In this document: in pieces, positions 53,265 through 62,394 of the stretch
Layout: every line of letters starts with the position of its first letter
How positions within the stretch are numbered: the stretch's first letter is position 1
NCBI RefSeq assembly: GCF_024494565.1
Contig: NZ_JANHDN010000002.1
Coordinates: 62,001 to 126,000, forward strand
DNA: 64,000 nt
Direction: 5' to 3'
DNA from: Halorubrum rutilum
GTDB taxonomy: Archaea > Halobacteriota > Halobacteria > Halobacteriales > Haloferacaceae
Notes under the pieces: model-generated
What the model saw: only the letters and a program-made list of their open reading frames with translations
What the model was told of the DNA's origin: nothing
Databases searched by the model: none
Translations under genes and position numbers: made by a program

Positions 53265-53861
53265 ATGCGCGTCGGCATCGTCTCCGACACCCACGACGAC
53301 CTCGCCGCCGTCGAGGCGGCCGTAGCGCTGTTCGACCGCGAGGGCGTCGACGCCGTCGTCCACTGCGGCGACTTCGTCGCGCCCTTCTCCGTCACCCCGT
53401 TCGACGTCGGCGGCGACTCCGGGGACGGCGACTCCGCTGGCGGTGACGACGACCCCGACGCCGGCTTCGACTTTTACGCCGTCCGCGGGAACAACGACGG
53501 GGAGTGGGCGGTGGCGTCGACCGTCGAGGCGTTCGGCACCTACCTCGGCGAGGCCGGGACGCTCTCGTTCGGCGGCGCGGACGGCGACGACGCCGCGGAC
53601 CCCGTCGACGTCGCGGTCACCCACGGGACGAGCGGCGTCGTCGTCGACGCCCTCGTCGACTGCGGCGACTACGACTACGTGTTCCACGGCCACACGCACG
53701 CGCACGCCGCCGAGGAGCGCGACGGCACGGTCCGGGTGAACCCCGGCGGACTCCCGATTCCGGTCGACGGCGCGGACGACGTCTTCCGCGTCGCGGTCCT
53801 CGACGTCGGGGCGGACGCCGACGGCGCCGACGCGGTGACGCACCACGAGCTCGACCCGTGA
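53265..53861 (+). CDS. YfcE/MJ0936-type metallophosphoesterase
   Basis: 198 residues. Di-metal site motifs in order: GIVSDTHDD, VHCGDFVAP, VRGNNDGEW, THGTSG and FHGHTHAHA, followed by RVNPGGLPIP. The family hydrolyses phosphodiesters such as cyclic nucleotides or phosphodiester analogues; natural substrate unknown. An acidic loop (GGDSGDGDSAGGDDDPD) is inserted after the second motif. The ATG at 53265 is the family start; a TATA-like GGTTTATTATCC (53228-53239) lies 26-37 bases upstream. Confidence 0.92.
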   Translation: MRVGIVSDTHDDLAAVEAAVALFDREGVDAVVHCGDFVAPFSVTPFDVGGDSGDGDSAGGDDDPDAGFDFYAVRGNNDGEWAVASTVEAFGTYLGEAGTLSFGGADGDDAADPVDVAVTHGTSGVVVDALVDCGDYDYVFHGHTHAHAAEERDGTVRVNPGGLPIPVDGADDVFRVAVLDVGADADGADAVTHHELDP

Positions 53862-53862
53862 G

Positions 53863-55512
53863 TCACTCCTCGCCGTCGTCGGGCTCGGAAGCGTCGTCGT
53901 CGGGGGCGCCGACGCCCTCGGACTCGGGGACCTCGTCGGCGTCGACGGTCTCGATCCCGCGGAACTCGAAGCGCGCGCCGCCGGTCTCGGCGTCGCCGAG
54001 CGCGACCGACCAGCCGTGCGCGTCGGCGACCTCCGCGACGATCTTCAGCCCGAAACCGGTGCCGTCGGGGTCGGTCGAGACGCCGGCGTCGAAGACCTGA
54101 TCGCGCACGTCGTCGGGGATCCCCGGTCCGTCGTCGGCGACGTAGAAGCCGGGGGCGCCGGAACCGTCGGCGTCGCCGTCGCCGGCGTTCGCGGCGTCCC
54201 CGGCGTCGCCGAGCGGCCCGACCTCGACGCGGACGTCCGCGCCGGCGTGAGCGACCGCGTTGGCGAACAGGTTTTCGAGGGCCTGCCGGAACCGGCTCCG
54301 GTCGGCGCGGAACCGGACGTCGCCGGCGACGACCAGGGCCGCGGCCGCGGCGTCGACGCTCTCCCACGACTCCTCGGCGACGGCGCGGAGCGAGAGGGGC
54401 TCCGTCTCGTCGATCCCGGACCCCTGCCTGGCGAGCGTCAGCATGTCGTCGACGAGCGCCTCCATCCGGTCGAGCGCGCGGGCGACGGCGTCGACCTCGT
54501 CGACCTCGACGTCGGCCGCGCGGAGGCGGTCACGGACCAGGTCGAGGTTCCCGGCCGCGACGTTGAGCGGGCTCCGGAGGTCGTGGGAGACGAGGCTGGC
54601 GAACTCCTCCAGCCGGTCGCGCTCGCGGGCGACCTCGTCCTCGCGGGCCCGGAGCTGGCGCTCCCGCTCGATCCGGACGAACACCATCGTCACCGTCGCG
54701 GCCCAGATCCGCGCGACCGCGAGGTCGGAGTCGTCGAACGCGTCGGGCTCCGTCGCGCCGACGTTGATGATCCCGTACCGGCCGAGCGGGAGCACGAGCT
54801 CGCTCCGGATCGGCGAGTCGGGGTTGTACCGGTCCGGGTCCGAGCGCGTGTCGGCGACGTACTCCGGCGTCCCGGAGTCGAACACCTGCCAGGAGATGCT
54901 CCGGCCGTCGGCCGCGAAGACGGGGTGCTCGCCGACGACCTCGTCGGCCGCGTCGGTCCACACGTGAGGATCGAGGGCGTCCCGCTCCTCGTCGTACAGC
55001 CAGATCCCAGCGATCGGGTGGCCGAGCACCTCCTCGACGTACTCGACCGCCGCCGCCGCGGCGACCTCCCGGTCGGTCGTCTTCAGCAGGTCCTGGGTCG
55101 CCTCGTGGAGCGCCTCCAGCGTCTGCGTCCGGCGGTGCAGCTCGGCCTGCTCGGCGCGCTCCGCCCGCACGTCGACGAGCGTGACGACGAGGTACGTCTC
55201 GCCGCCCTTCTCGAACGGCCCGAGGCTGAGCGTCACGGGCGCATCGGTGCCGTCCGCGCGGCGGACGCACAGGTCGAGGCTCGCGGACATCGACCGGGGC
55301 TCCGGGTCGACGACGTAGCGGTGGAGCTCCCGGCCGGCGGCGCCGTCGCCCGGGTCGAAGAGCAGCGACTCGAAGTCCCTTCCCTCCAGGTCGTCCGGGG
55401 CGTACCCGAGCACCCGCTCGACGCGCTCGTTCGCCGCCCGGACGACCCCCTCGCCGTCGACGATCAGCACCGCGTCCGGGATGCCGTCGAGGGCCTCGGG
55501 GAACCGCTCCAT
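53863..55512 (-). CDS. PAS-GAF sensor histidine kinase
   Basis: 549 residues, cytosolic. The PAS domain is at about 5-120 (VLIVDGEGVVRAANERVERVLGYAP). The GAF domain is at about 150-290 (GHPIAGIWLYDEERDALDP, SELVLPLGRYGIINVGA). The kinase follows with H-box SLVSHDLRSPLN (about 310), N-box NLFANAVAHAG, G1 DDGPGIPDD and G2 GTGFGLKIVAE. It starts one base before the end of the DUF5806 gene on the same strand, so both are probably one transcript. No receiver-domain gene is adjacent. Confidence 0.93.
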   Translation of the reverse strand: MERFPEALDGIPDAVLIVDGEGVVRAANERVERVLGYAPDDLEGRDFESLLFDPGDGAAGRELHRYVVDPEPRSMSASLDLCVRRADGTDAPVTLSLGPFEKGGETYLVVTLVDVRAERAEQAELHRRTQTLEALHEATQDLLKTTDREVAAAAAVEYVEEVLGHPIAGIWLYDEERDALDPHVWTDAADEVVGEHPVFAADGRSISWQVFDSGTPEYVADTRSDPDRYNPDSPIRSELVLPLGRYGIINVGATEPDAFDDSDLAVARIWAATVTMVFVRIERERQLRAREDEVARERDRLEEFASLVSHDLRSPLNVAAGNLDLVRDRLRAADVEVDEVDAVARALDRMEALVDDMLTLARQGSGIDETEPLSLRAVAEESWESVDAAAAALVVAGDVRFRADRSRFRQALENLFANAVAHAGADVRVEVGPLGDAGDAANAGDGDADGSGAPGFYVADDGPGIPDDVRDQVFDAGVSTDPDGTGFGLKIVAEVADAHGWSVALGDAETGGARFEFRGIETVDADEVPESEGVGAPDDDASEPDDGEE

Positions 55513-55513
55513 C

Positions 55514-56353
55514 TCAGTCCTCTGCCGGCTCGTGGACGTGTCCGCACTCGGGGCACCGGACCTCCTCGCCGCGGAGGTCGGCCGAGGAGGCGCGCACCTC
55601 GCGCATCACCTCGCTGATCTTGTCCTCGGCCTCCAGCTCGTCGGCGACCGCGAGGTCGACGCCCTCGACCTCCAGGAGGAACTTCGCGACCTCCGTCACC
55701 TCGTACATCATCTCGTCGAGGTCCTCGGCGGTGAAGAAGCCCGACATCGCCCCGTAGAGGAACGTCGCGCCCGCCTTCGTCACCTTCTCCTCGAAGGAGT
55801 AGCGCGCCTGGTTGACGGCCTGGGGCGTGTACGTGTCCGTCATGAAGGGGACGAGCTCCGGAAGGTTCTCGCCGATCTTCGTCATCTCGACGCCCGTCTC
55901 GGTGCGGAAGTCGGCGCAGAGCCGCGCGATCGCCCACTCGCGCGCCGTGACGTACGTCCGGTCCCGGAGGAACTCGTTGACGCGCTCGTACCGGGCGCCG
56001 TCCATCTTCTTGAACCGCTCGTACTTGCGGACCTCCGGGGGGACGTCGTCGGCGGCGTCGGCGTCCGCGGTGGTGTCGGCGTCGGCGGCCGTCCCGGCGT
56101 CGTCGGTGCCCCCGTCCTCGCCGGTCGCGCCGTCGGCGTCGGTGCCCGCGTCGACCCCGTCGGCCCCGTCGTCGTCCGTGCCCGCGTCGGCCCCGTCGCC
56201 GTCGGTGGCGGCGGTCGCGTCGCCGTCGGCATCGCTCGGCGGAGACGCCTCGTCGAGGGATCCCGGGGCCCCCGCGTCGCCGGCAGAGGGCTCGCGGTCG
56301 GGGTCCGCCCCCCCGTCGGCGTCGTCCGACGCGGGACCGGGCTGGTCGTTCAT
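55514..56353 (-). CDS. DUF5806-like haloarchaeal protein
   Basis: 279 residues. The first 110 residues are a low-complexity acidic Asp/Gly/Ala/Thr region. A helical globular part (VRKYERFKKMDGARYERVNE, TPQAVNQARYSFEEKVTKAG, SGFFTAEDLDEMMYEVTEVA) and a C-terminal CPECGHVH mini-motif follow. This matches haloarchaeal DUF5806. No function known. One base separates it from the downstream sensor kinase, suggesting a functional link. The ATG at 56353 was chosen. Confidence 0.75.
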   Translation of the reverse strand: MNDQPGPASDDADGGADPDREPSAGDAGAPGSLDEASPPSDADGDATAATDGDGADAGTDDDGADGVDAGTDADGATGEDGGTDDAGTAADADTTADADAADDVPPEVRKYERFKKMDGARYERVNEFLRDRTYVTAREWAIARLCADFRTETGVEMTKIGENLPELVPFMTDTYTPQAVNQARYSFEEKVTKAGATFLYGAMSGFFTAEDLDEMMYEVTEVAKFLLEVEGVDLAVADELEAEDKISEVMREVRASSADLRGEEVRCPECGHVHEPAED

Positions 56354-56473
56354 GTCGGTACCAACCCCGCGCCCGACCAAAAGGGTTGTCGCTGCGGGCG
56401 GTCGGATCGGCGGCGCGGTCCCGGCCCGTCCCGGGGAGATCCACTTTTGTACCGCCGTGCAGACACGGCTCGT

Positions 56474-56842
56474 ATGAAGGTGCTCTGCGGGATCGGCGGC
56501 AGCGACGACTCGTTCCGCGCGCTCGACCGGACCGTCGAGCGGGCGGCGGTCGCGAACGACGACCTGACCGTGGCGGTGGTCGACAACGAGGACTCCTCGG
56601 TCGCGCCGGACGACGTGATGGAACGGGCCCGCGAGGCGGTCGACGACGCGGGGATCGACGCCGAGGTCAGGCGGGTCGAGGGCGACCCCGGAAGCCGGCT
56701 GATAGAGATCGCCGAGCGGGAGGCGTTCGAGGAGATCGTCCTCGGCGGCGGGCACACGAGCCCGATGGGGAAGATCACGATCGGATCGATCGCCGAGTTC
56801 GTCCTGTTGAACGCCAAGACGACGGTCACGCTGGTCAGATGA
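56474..56842 (+). CDS. Universal stress protein, short
   Basis: 122 residues. UspA fold: MKVLCGIGGSDDSFRALDR, TVAVVDNED, then EEIVLGGGHTSPMGKITIGSI, which carries the G-rich nucleotide loop. It is short for UspA (usually 140-150). It overlaps a GNAT acetyltransferase gene by four bases (ATGA), so the two are co-translated; a shared stress or regulatory role is possible. Confidence 0.88.
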   Translation: MKVLCGIGGSDDSFRALDRTVERAAVANDDLTVAVVDNEDSSVAPDDVMERAREAVDDAGIDAEVRRVEGDPGSRLIEIAEREAFEEIVLGGGHTSPMGKITIGSIAEFVLLNAKTTVTLVR

Positions 56843-57438
56843 GCGACCGACGCTACCCGGCGGCGGTCGCCGACGCGTTCCCGGTCCCCCCCACCGAGTT
56901 CACCGACCGGGAGGACCGGACCGTCGAGATCCGGCCGTACGACGGCAGCGAGGCGGCCTACGAGTCGCTCGTCGGGATGTACGACGACTTCGACCCGTCC
57001 GACCGCGCGCAGGGGATCCCGCCGGGCGGGGAGGAGCGCATCCGCGAGTGGCTGGACGCGATCCTCGCCGACGACTGCCACAACGTGATCGCGTGGTGCG
57101 GCGACGAGGTCGCGGGCCACGCGACGCTGGTCCCCGACGGCGACGCCTACGAGCTGGCGATCTTCGTCCACCAGGAGTACCAGCGCGCCGGGATCGGGAC
57201 CCACCTCATCCGCGGGCTGCTCGGCCACGGGCAGGCCGAGGGGGTCGAGAAGGTGTGGCTCACCGTCGAGCGCTGGAACCGCGCGGCCGTCTCGCTGTAC
57301 AAGAAGATCGGCTTCGAGACCTCGGACGCCGAGAGCTTCGAGCTGGAGATGGGGCTCCGGCTGAACGCGGACGCGGACGACGGGGACGACGAGGGCAGAG
57401 AGGACGAGGCCGGAGACGACGATGCCGGCGGGGAGTGA
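56839..57438 (+). CDS. GNAT-family acetyltransferase
   Basis: 199 residues. The acetyl-CoA motif A is [20 protein letters not shown], followed by [23 protein letters not shown] (motif B), so catalysis by acetyl transfer is likely. The N-terminal region ([20 protein letters not shown]) is the usual GNAT start. A 25-residue acidic tail follows. Substrate unknown. It overlaps the UspA gene; together they form a two-gene unit. Confidence 0.9.
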   Translation: MSDRRYPAAVADAFPVPPTEFTDREDRTVEIRPYDGSEAAYESLVGMYDDFDPSDRAQGIPPGGEERIREWLDAILADDCHNVIAWCGDEVAGHATLVPDGDAYELAIFVHQEYQRAGIGTHLIRGLLGHGQAEGVEKVWLTVERWNRAAVSLYKKIGFETSDAESFELEMGLRLNADADDGDDEGREDEAGDDDAGGE

Positions 57439-57526
57439 GAGGACGAACGCGGCAGGACTGTCGACCCGACGGCCCTCGCTCGCCGGGATCTTCAAGCCTT
57501 TACGTGCGGCGGGCGAGCGCTCCGGT

Positions 57527-58150
57527 ATGGGTCACCGAATTCTTCTGTTGGGGGCGCCCGGCGCCGGGAAGGGGACGCAGAGCGCGAAGCTCGCGGACGA
57601 GTACGGGGTCGAGCACGTCACGACGGGCGACGCGCTCCGCGCGAACAAGGACATGGAGACGGAGTACGGCACGCCGCGCTCGTTCATGGAGGCGGGCGAG
57701 CTCGTCCCCGACCCGGTCGTCAACGAGATCGTCCGGGCCGCGCTCGACGACGCCGACGGGTTCGTGCTCGACGGCTACCCGCGCAACCTCGACCAGGCCG
57801 AGTACCTCTCGGAGATCAGCGACCTCGACGCCGTGATCTACCTCGACGTCGACGAGGAGGTGCTCGTCGACCGGCTCACCGGCCGCCGGGTGTGCGACGA
57901 CTGCGGCGCGAACTACCACGTCGACTTCCAACCCCCCGAGGAGGCGGGCGTCTGCGACGACTGCGGCGGCGAGCTGATCCAGCGCGAGGACGACACCGAG
58001 GAGACCGCGCGGGAGCGCCTCCAGGTGTTCTACGACAACACCGAGCCCGTGGTCGACCACTTCCGCGACGAGGGCGTCCTCGTCGAGGTCGACGGCGAGG
58101 CGACGCCGGACGAGGTCTTCGACCGGATCCGCGACGTCGTCGAGGCGTAG
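57527..58150 (+). CDS. adk: Adenylate kinase
   Basis: 207 residues. P-loop [13 protein letters not shown], the AMP-binding THxGD-type [24 protein letters not shown], and a LID domain with a structural zinc site (CDDCGANYH ... CDDCGGEL). It interconverts ATP plus AMP and 2 ADP. The ATG at 57527 lies 23-30 bases after a TATA-like GCCTTTACG (57497-57504). Position ahead of DUF106 matches the archaeal secY-adk neighbourhood, though secY is absent here. Confidence 0.96.
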   Translation: MGHRILLLGAPGAGKGTQSAKLADEYGVEHVTTGDALRANKDMETEYGTPRSFMEAGELVPDPVVNEIVRAALDDADGFVLDGYPRNLDQAEYLSEISDLDAVIYLDVDEEVLVDRLTGRRVCDDCGANYHVDFQPPEEAGVCDDCGGELIQREDDTEETARERLQVFYDNTEPVVDHFRDEGVLVEVDGEATPDEVFDRIRDVVEA

Positions 58151-58248
58151 GGACGCGGCTCTCGCCGCAGCGGGCCGCGCCTCGTCGGCGGCGATCCGCG
58201 CCGCCGATCCTACAAGGTTCTTAACCGTCGGCCGCCAACCGACCGATA

Positions 58249-59163
58249 ATGAGCAAGGTCGAACGGAGAGTCCGCTCGCTCGTCAACGAGGACGGCGAGA
58301 TGCGGGACGCCCTGGAGGTCGTCCTCGACCGCGCCACCGACGGCGAGGTCCAGTGGGTCGACGTCCGCGACGAGATCACCAGCGGCCAGTGGGGCCGCCT
58401 CATCGAGAAGGAGATCCTCGTCGACGACGGCGAGTCCGGCTTCGCGCTCGCCGACCCCGACGAGATCGAGGCGGGCATGAGCGAGGACGGCGGGAGCGGC
58501 GGCGGCAGCGACGTCGAGACCCCGGAGACGACCTCGTGGACGAAGTGGGACAAGCTCGCCGCCGTCGCGACCATCGGCGCCTTCGTCGGCTACGCCGTCG
58601 GTCCCGTCCGCGACGCGATCGCGGGCACGATCGACGTCGTCCTCGGGCCCCTGCTGAACGTCGTCCCCTTCTACGTCGTCATCATGGTGATCGCGCTCGG
58701 GACCGGGCTGTACTCCACGCTGCTGCGCGCGGGGCTCATGGACATGGAGAAGATGAGCCAGTACCAGGAGCGGATGCAGGACATCCAGGAGCGCCGGAAG
58801 GAGGCGAAGGAGCGCGACGACGACGCGGCGCTCGACGCCATCCAGGAGGAGCAGATGGACGCGATGGGCGACCAGCTCGGGATGTTCAAAGAGCAGTTCC
58901 GCCCGATGGTGTGGATCATGTTCCTCACCATCCCGGCGTTCCTCTGGATGTTCTGGGTGATCGGCTACCGCGGCTCGACCGCCGAGTACGAGATGGTCGC
59001 TCGGCAGGCGATCGTCGTGCCGCTCGCCGGCGAGGTCACCTGGGACACGGGGATCGTCGGCCCGATCCAGATGTGGATCCTCTGGTACTTCCTCTGCTCG
59101 ATGGCGTTCACCCAGCTCGTCCAGAAGAGCCTCAACATCCAGATGTCGCCGTCGTCGTCGTAG
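58249..59163 (+). CDS. DUF106 protein of the Oxa1/EMC3 superfamily
   Basis: 304 residues. An N-terminal soluble domain of about 85 residues is followed by three membrane helices (VPFYVVIMVIALGTGLY; MVWIMFLTIPAFLWMFWVIGY; IQMWILWYFLCSMAF). Between them is a charged coiled coil (EKMSQYQERMQDIQERRKEA). This is the archaeal DUF106/Ylp1 layout, proposed to insert membrane proteins beside ribosomes. adk directly upstream is its usual neighbour. A TATA-like TTCTTAACCG (58218-58227) is about 25 bases before the ATG. Confidence 0.9.
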   Translation: MSKVERRVRSLVNEDGEMRDALEVVLDRATDGEVQWVDVRDEITSGQWGRLIEKEILVDDGESGFALADPDEIEAGMSEDGGSGGGSDVETPETTSWTKWDKLAAVATIGAFVGYAVGPVRDAIAGTIDVVLGPLLNVVPFYVVIMVIALGTGLYSTLLRAGLMDMEKMSQYQERMQDIQERRKEAKERDDDAALDAIQEEQMDAMGDQLGMFKEQFRPMVWIMFLTIPAFLWMFWVIGYRGSTAEYEMVARQAIVVPLAGEVTWDTGIVGPIQMWILWYFLCSMAFTQLVQKSLNIQMSPSSS

Positions 59164-59186
59164 GTCGCGGCCGACCGCTATTTTCC

Positions 59187-59224
59187 GCCGTTCGACGTCG
59201 CCGCCGCCGTTCGACGTCGCCGCC
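59187..59224. repeat. 19-bp direct tandem repeat, two copies
   Basis: Identical 19-base units (GCCGTTCGACGTCGCCGCC) at 59187-59205 and 59206-59224, in the short gap between DUF106 and the convergent ATP-grasp gene. Confidence 0.85.
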
Positions 59225-59230
59225 GGCCCG

Positions 59231-60553
59231 TCAACAGGAGCAGTAGTACTCCCGGTCGACGAACTCGGTCTCGAACAGCTTCGCGGCCGGGCCGGGGTCG
59301 GTGGGGCGGTACGCCCCGGTCGTCAGGTCGCCCTCGCGCTCGAAGGCGCCGGAGACGAGCCGGCGCCAGTCGGCGGCCGACAGCCGGTCCCAGAAGGCGT
59401 CGTCGCCAGCGAGCAGCGAGAGGTAGTCGCGGAGGTACACCCACCGCGTCGGCTCGACGCCCTCTGACTCGTAGTCGGCGTCGGTGACCGCGGCGTACGC
59501 CGCCATCGGGAGGTTCGCGCCCGCGGCGACGGGCATCGAGATCCACTTCCACGGGCGGGTGTTGACGTCGAGGAGGAGGAACTCCTCGCGGTCGGCGTCG
59601 TAGACGAACTCCGACTCGCTGATCCCGTGGTAGCCGGCGTCGTCGAGCACCGCGAGCGCGCGCTCCTCGATCGCCGGCTCGTCGGCCGTCTCGACCAGAC
59701 AGGAGGTGCCGAACTGCCGCGGGTACCGCACCGCCGCGTTGCCGACGACCGCGAGCGCGTCGCCGGTCCCGGAGGGCGGGACGTACGACGCGAGCGAGTG
59801 GTCCCGCCCCGTCGCGATGTCGACGCGCTTCTGCGCCATCACGGCGATCCCCTCGTCGCTCGCGGCCGCGGCGACGTCCTCGAACTCCCCGCGGTCGGCG
59901 ACCTCGATCACGTTGGTGCCGAACGCCTCCTCGAAGTCGCGCTTGAGCTCGGGCTTCACGACCAAGGGGAAGCCGAGCGCGTCGGCGGCCTCGTCGACCG
60001 TCGCGTCGGGCTCCCGCGTCGCCGCCGCGGCGGTCTCCGTCAGCCGGTACGTCTCGGGGTACGGCACGCCGAGCGCCTCGCAGGTCGCGTACAGCTCGGA
60101 CTTGTTCAACACGTCGTCGAGCGTGTCGCTCCCGGAAAAGGGGAGCCGGACGCCGTCGGGGTCGGCCTCGGCGTACGCCAGCGCCCACTCGTCCATGCAG
60201 CCGAACGCGACCGCCTCGGTCCCCGCGGCGTCGACGACCGCCTCCACGTCCTCGCGGAACCCGTCGAGGTCGTCGAGGGGGTACGTGACCGCGCCCGCGA
60301 AGTCGACCGCGTCGGATGGCGGGGCGAGGCCGTCGTGGCGGACCGACCCGCTCCCGTCGTCCGCGCCGACCGCCTCGCCGACGCCGTCGCCGGCGCGGTC
60401 GAGCGCGATGACGGGCACGCCGTGCGCGTCGAGCGCGCGGGCGACGCCGAGTCCGGTCACGTGGGCGTTGCTGACGAGGGCCGGCGGGCGGTCGAACGAC
60501 GCGTCCGCGAGCGCGTCGGTCAGCGCCTCCGTCGAGCGGAACTGGTCTGCCAT
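59231..60553 (-). CDS. ATP-grasp carboxylate-amine ligase-like protein
   Basis: 440 residues. An N-terminal preATP-grasp Rossmann-like part (VSNAHVTGLGVARALDA, VIALDRA) is followed by the ATP-grasp core: GFPLVVKPELKRDFE and the Mg-binding LLLDVNTRPWKWISM. The protein ends REYYCSC, with two Cys in the last three residues. Family members ligate a carboxylate to an amine or thiol using ATP; substrate unknown. The ATG at 60553 was chosen over a start at 60577. No obvious partner genes; the next gene is divergent. Confidence 0.82.
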   Translation of the reverse strand: MADQFRSTEALTDALADASFDRPPALVSNAHVTGLGVARALDAHGVPVIALDRAGDGVGEAVGADDGSGSVRHDGLAPPSDAVDFAGAVTYPLDDLDGFREDVEAVVDAAGTEAVAFGCMDEWALAYAEADPDGVRLPFSGSDTLDDVLNKSELYATCEALGVPYPETYRLTETAAAATREPDATVDEAADALGFPLVVKPELKRDFEEAFGTNVIEVADRGEFEDVAAAASDEGIAVMAQKRVDIATGRDHSLASYVPPSGTGDALAVVGNAAVRYPRQFGTSCLVETADEPAIEERALAVLDDAGYHGISESEFVYDADREEFLLLDVNTRPWKWISMPVAAGANLPMAAYAAVTDADYESEGVEPTRWVYLRDYLSLLAGDDAFWDRLSAADWRRLVSGAFEREGDLTTGAYRPTDPGPAAKLFETEFVDREYYCSC

Positions 60554-60657
60554 ACCCGGCGTTGGCCGTCCGGACACAAAGGCGCACCAGTATCGGCTCG
60601 GCGTGCCACTACCGGTGACGCAACGCGCTTTTGGTCCCGCCGCGCCTTCCCCTCGGT

Positions 60658-61164
60658 ATGAGCGAGACAGAGCTGCCCGGCCGGGTCCGCCGCGCGTTCG
60701 CGGACCACGGCTCCTTCGAACCCGCCGGCGAGGCGGGCGCCTGGACCTCCGAGACGACCGCGTTCGACGGGGAAGTGCGCGCCGAGCCCGCCGCGGACGG
60801 CCGCGTCCGGTTCGCGGTGACCGTCCGGGTACCGACCCTCTCCGCGGCGACCGCCGACGAGGTCGCCGACGTGGTCGAGGAGGGGTGGATCGAGACGTTC
60901 GAGCTCCGCGTCGTCGACGTCGGCGGTGTGACGCGCGCCGAGCGCGAGTTCGACCCGGCGGTCACCGTGGGGGACGACGAGATCGCCGTCGAGTTCGAGC
61001 TGACCGACATCAACGAGCGGCGCGGCGTCGACGACGCGGGGGCGCTCATCGACTTCGTCGAGGGGACCTACGTGCAGGGCGTCATCCCCGGCTACGAGTA
61101 CGTCGACCCCGTTGCGGGGCTGCTGTCGGCGGCGCGCCAGCAGGGGAACGACGGCGCGTTCTGA
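60658..61164 (+). CDS. DUF5813-like haloarchaeal protein
   Basis: 168 residues, no membrane helix. It looks like a halophile-specific beta-rich domain: GRVRRAFADHGSFEPAGEAG, VRFAVTVRVPTLSAATADEV, EFELTDINERRGVDDAG and IPGYEYVDPVAGLL. Matches proteins annotated DUF5813; function unknown. The ATG at 60658 starts MSETELPGRVRRAF. Divergent from the ATP-grasp gene with about 104 bases between. Confidence 0.72.
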   Translation: MSETELPGRVRRAFADHGSFEPAGEAGAWTSETTAFDGEVRAEPAADGRVRFAVTVRVPTLSAATADEVADVVEEGWIETFELRVVDVGGVTRAEREFDPAVTVGDDEIAVEFELTDINERRGVDDAGALIDFVEGTYVQGVIPGYEYVDPVAGLLSAARQQGNDGAF

Positions 61165-61167
61165 CCG

Positions 61168-61230
61168 CGGTCGCGGCCGGCGGTCGCGGCCGGCGGTCGG
61201 AGTCGGCGATCGGCGGTCGGAGTCGGCGAT
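61168..61230. repeat. 13-bp and 20-bp tandem duplications
   Basis: Two copies of a 13-base unit (CGGTCGCGGCCGG) at 61168-61180 and 61181-61193, then two copies of a 20-base unit (CGGCGGTCGGAGTCGGCGAT) at 61191-61210 and 61211-61230. They lie just after the stop of the DUF5813 gene. Confidence 0.85.
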
Positions 61231-61294
61231 CGGCGGGCGAGGCGTCGGGCGCGTCGGCCGATAGGGGCAAATGCCGGGAGCCCGTACCGGAGGT

Positions 61295-61618
61295 ATGCTC
61301 GCGCTGATCGGGTTCGTCAGCCTCCTCGCGCTGGTGGCGTTCCACACGCTCGTCGCCGGGGTGACGACCCGCTTCTTCCGGCTTCGGCTGTCGACGTCGT
61401 GGGGGTCGGTGGTGTACACGATCGTCTTGACCCCGATGCTCCTCCTGGTCTCGACGCTCGTGTTCACCGGCGCGCTCAACGTCGGCGCCGGCGTCAACCT
61501 CGGCAGCACGACCGTCCTCTTCGGACTGCTCGTCTTCCTCCCGGTCGTGCTCGGCGCGGCCATCGACTACCTCTACGTCCCCTCGCCGGAGGAGTACGAG
61601 CTGCCGGACACGCGGTAG
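61295..61618 (+). CDS. DUF7991-like small membrane protein
   Basis: 107 residues, three membrane helices (LALIGFVSLLALVAFHTLVA; VVYTIVLTPMLLLVSTLVFT; TVLFGLLVFLPVVLGAAIDY). The conserved RFFRLRLSTSWGSVVYT follows the first. This is a widespread haloarchaeal protein of unknown function. The ATG at 61295 was chosen over 61271, because family members start MLALIGF-like; the upstream codons add only a short GC-rich tail. Convergent with tmk. Confidence 0.75.
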   Translation: MLALIGFVSLLALVAFHTLVAGVTTRFFRLRLSTSWGSVVYTIVLTPMLLLVSTLVFTGALNVGAGVNLGSTTVLFGLLVFLPVVLGAAIDYLYVPSPEEYELPDTR

Positions 61619-61630
61619 GACGACTGCGAA

Positions 61631-62230
61631 TCAGTTCTCGATCAGGTCGGCGACGACCTCGGCGACCCGGGCCGTGACCGCCTCCGGCGACCGCGTCGCG
61701 TCGACGCGCACGAACCGCTCCGGCTCCGCGTCGATCAGCCGCTCGTAGTTGTCGCGGACCGCGGCAAGGTAGCCGTCCCGCTCGAACTTGTTCGTGCGGC
61801 CCGCGCGCTCGGCGGCGGTCCGGGGGTCCAGGTCGAGGTATATCGTCGCGTCGGGCGGCCGCGAGAAGGGGGCGTGGATCGATTTGACGTATTCGAGGGG
61901 GTCCCGGCCGTCGAGGGCGATATCGCTCGCGGCGAGCGTCGCGGCCTGATAGGCGAACCGGGAGTCGGAGTAGCGGTCGGAGACGACGAGGTCGCCGTCG
62001 TCGAGCGCGGGCCGGACCGTCTCGGAGAGGTGGTTCGCGTGGTCGGCGGTGTACAGGAACAGCTCCGCGAGCGGATCGGCGTCGTCGGCCGCGATCGAGC
62101 GGGCCACCGCCTCGCCGTACCAGCTGTCCGTGGGCTCGCGGGTGAACGTCGCGTCGGGGTGACGCTCGCGGAGCGCCTCCCAGACGGTCGTCTTCCCGCT
62201 CCCGTCGAGCCCCTCCAGCGTGATCAGCAT
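61631..62230 (-). CDS. tmk: Thymidylate kinase
   Basis: 199 residues. P-loop [12 protein letters not shown] near the N-terminus, the DRY motif in [14 protein letters not shown], and a LID-like region with [20 protein letters not shown]. It phosphorylates dTMP to dTDP for DNA synthesis. The ATG at 62230 is close to the family start ([10 protein letters not shown]). Monocistronic, convergent with the DUF7991-like gene and divergent from the CNNM-like gene. Confidence 0.94.
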   Translation of the reverse strand: MLITLEGLDGSGKTTVWEALRERHPDATFTREPTDSWYGEAVARSIAADDADPLAELFLYTADHANHLSETVRPALDDGDLVVSDRYSDSRFAYQAATLAASDIALDGRDPLEYVKSIHAPFSRPPDATIYLDLDPRTAAERAGRTNKFERDGYLAAVRDNYERLIDAEPERFVRVDATRSPEAVTARVAEVVADLIEN

Positions 62231-62394
62231 GGTCGCGCTCGGACGCGGCGGGGAATAAACCGTCCGGGTTCCGGGGACGCGAGCGCGCGTCCGAGGCTCC
62301 CGGGGGGCGCGAGCGCGGCCATTTTTACCGCGGGGCGGCGAACCGGCGCCATGGTCGGCGACTCCCCCGCGCCGCGGGCGACACGGAGGCACCG

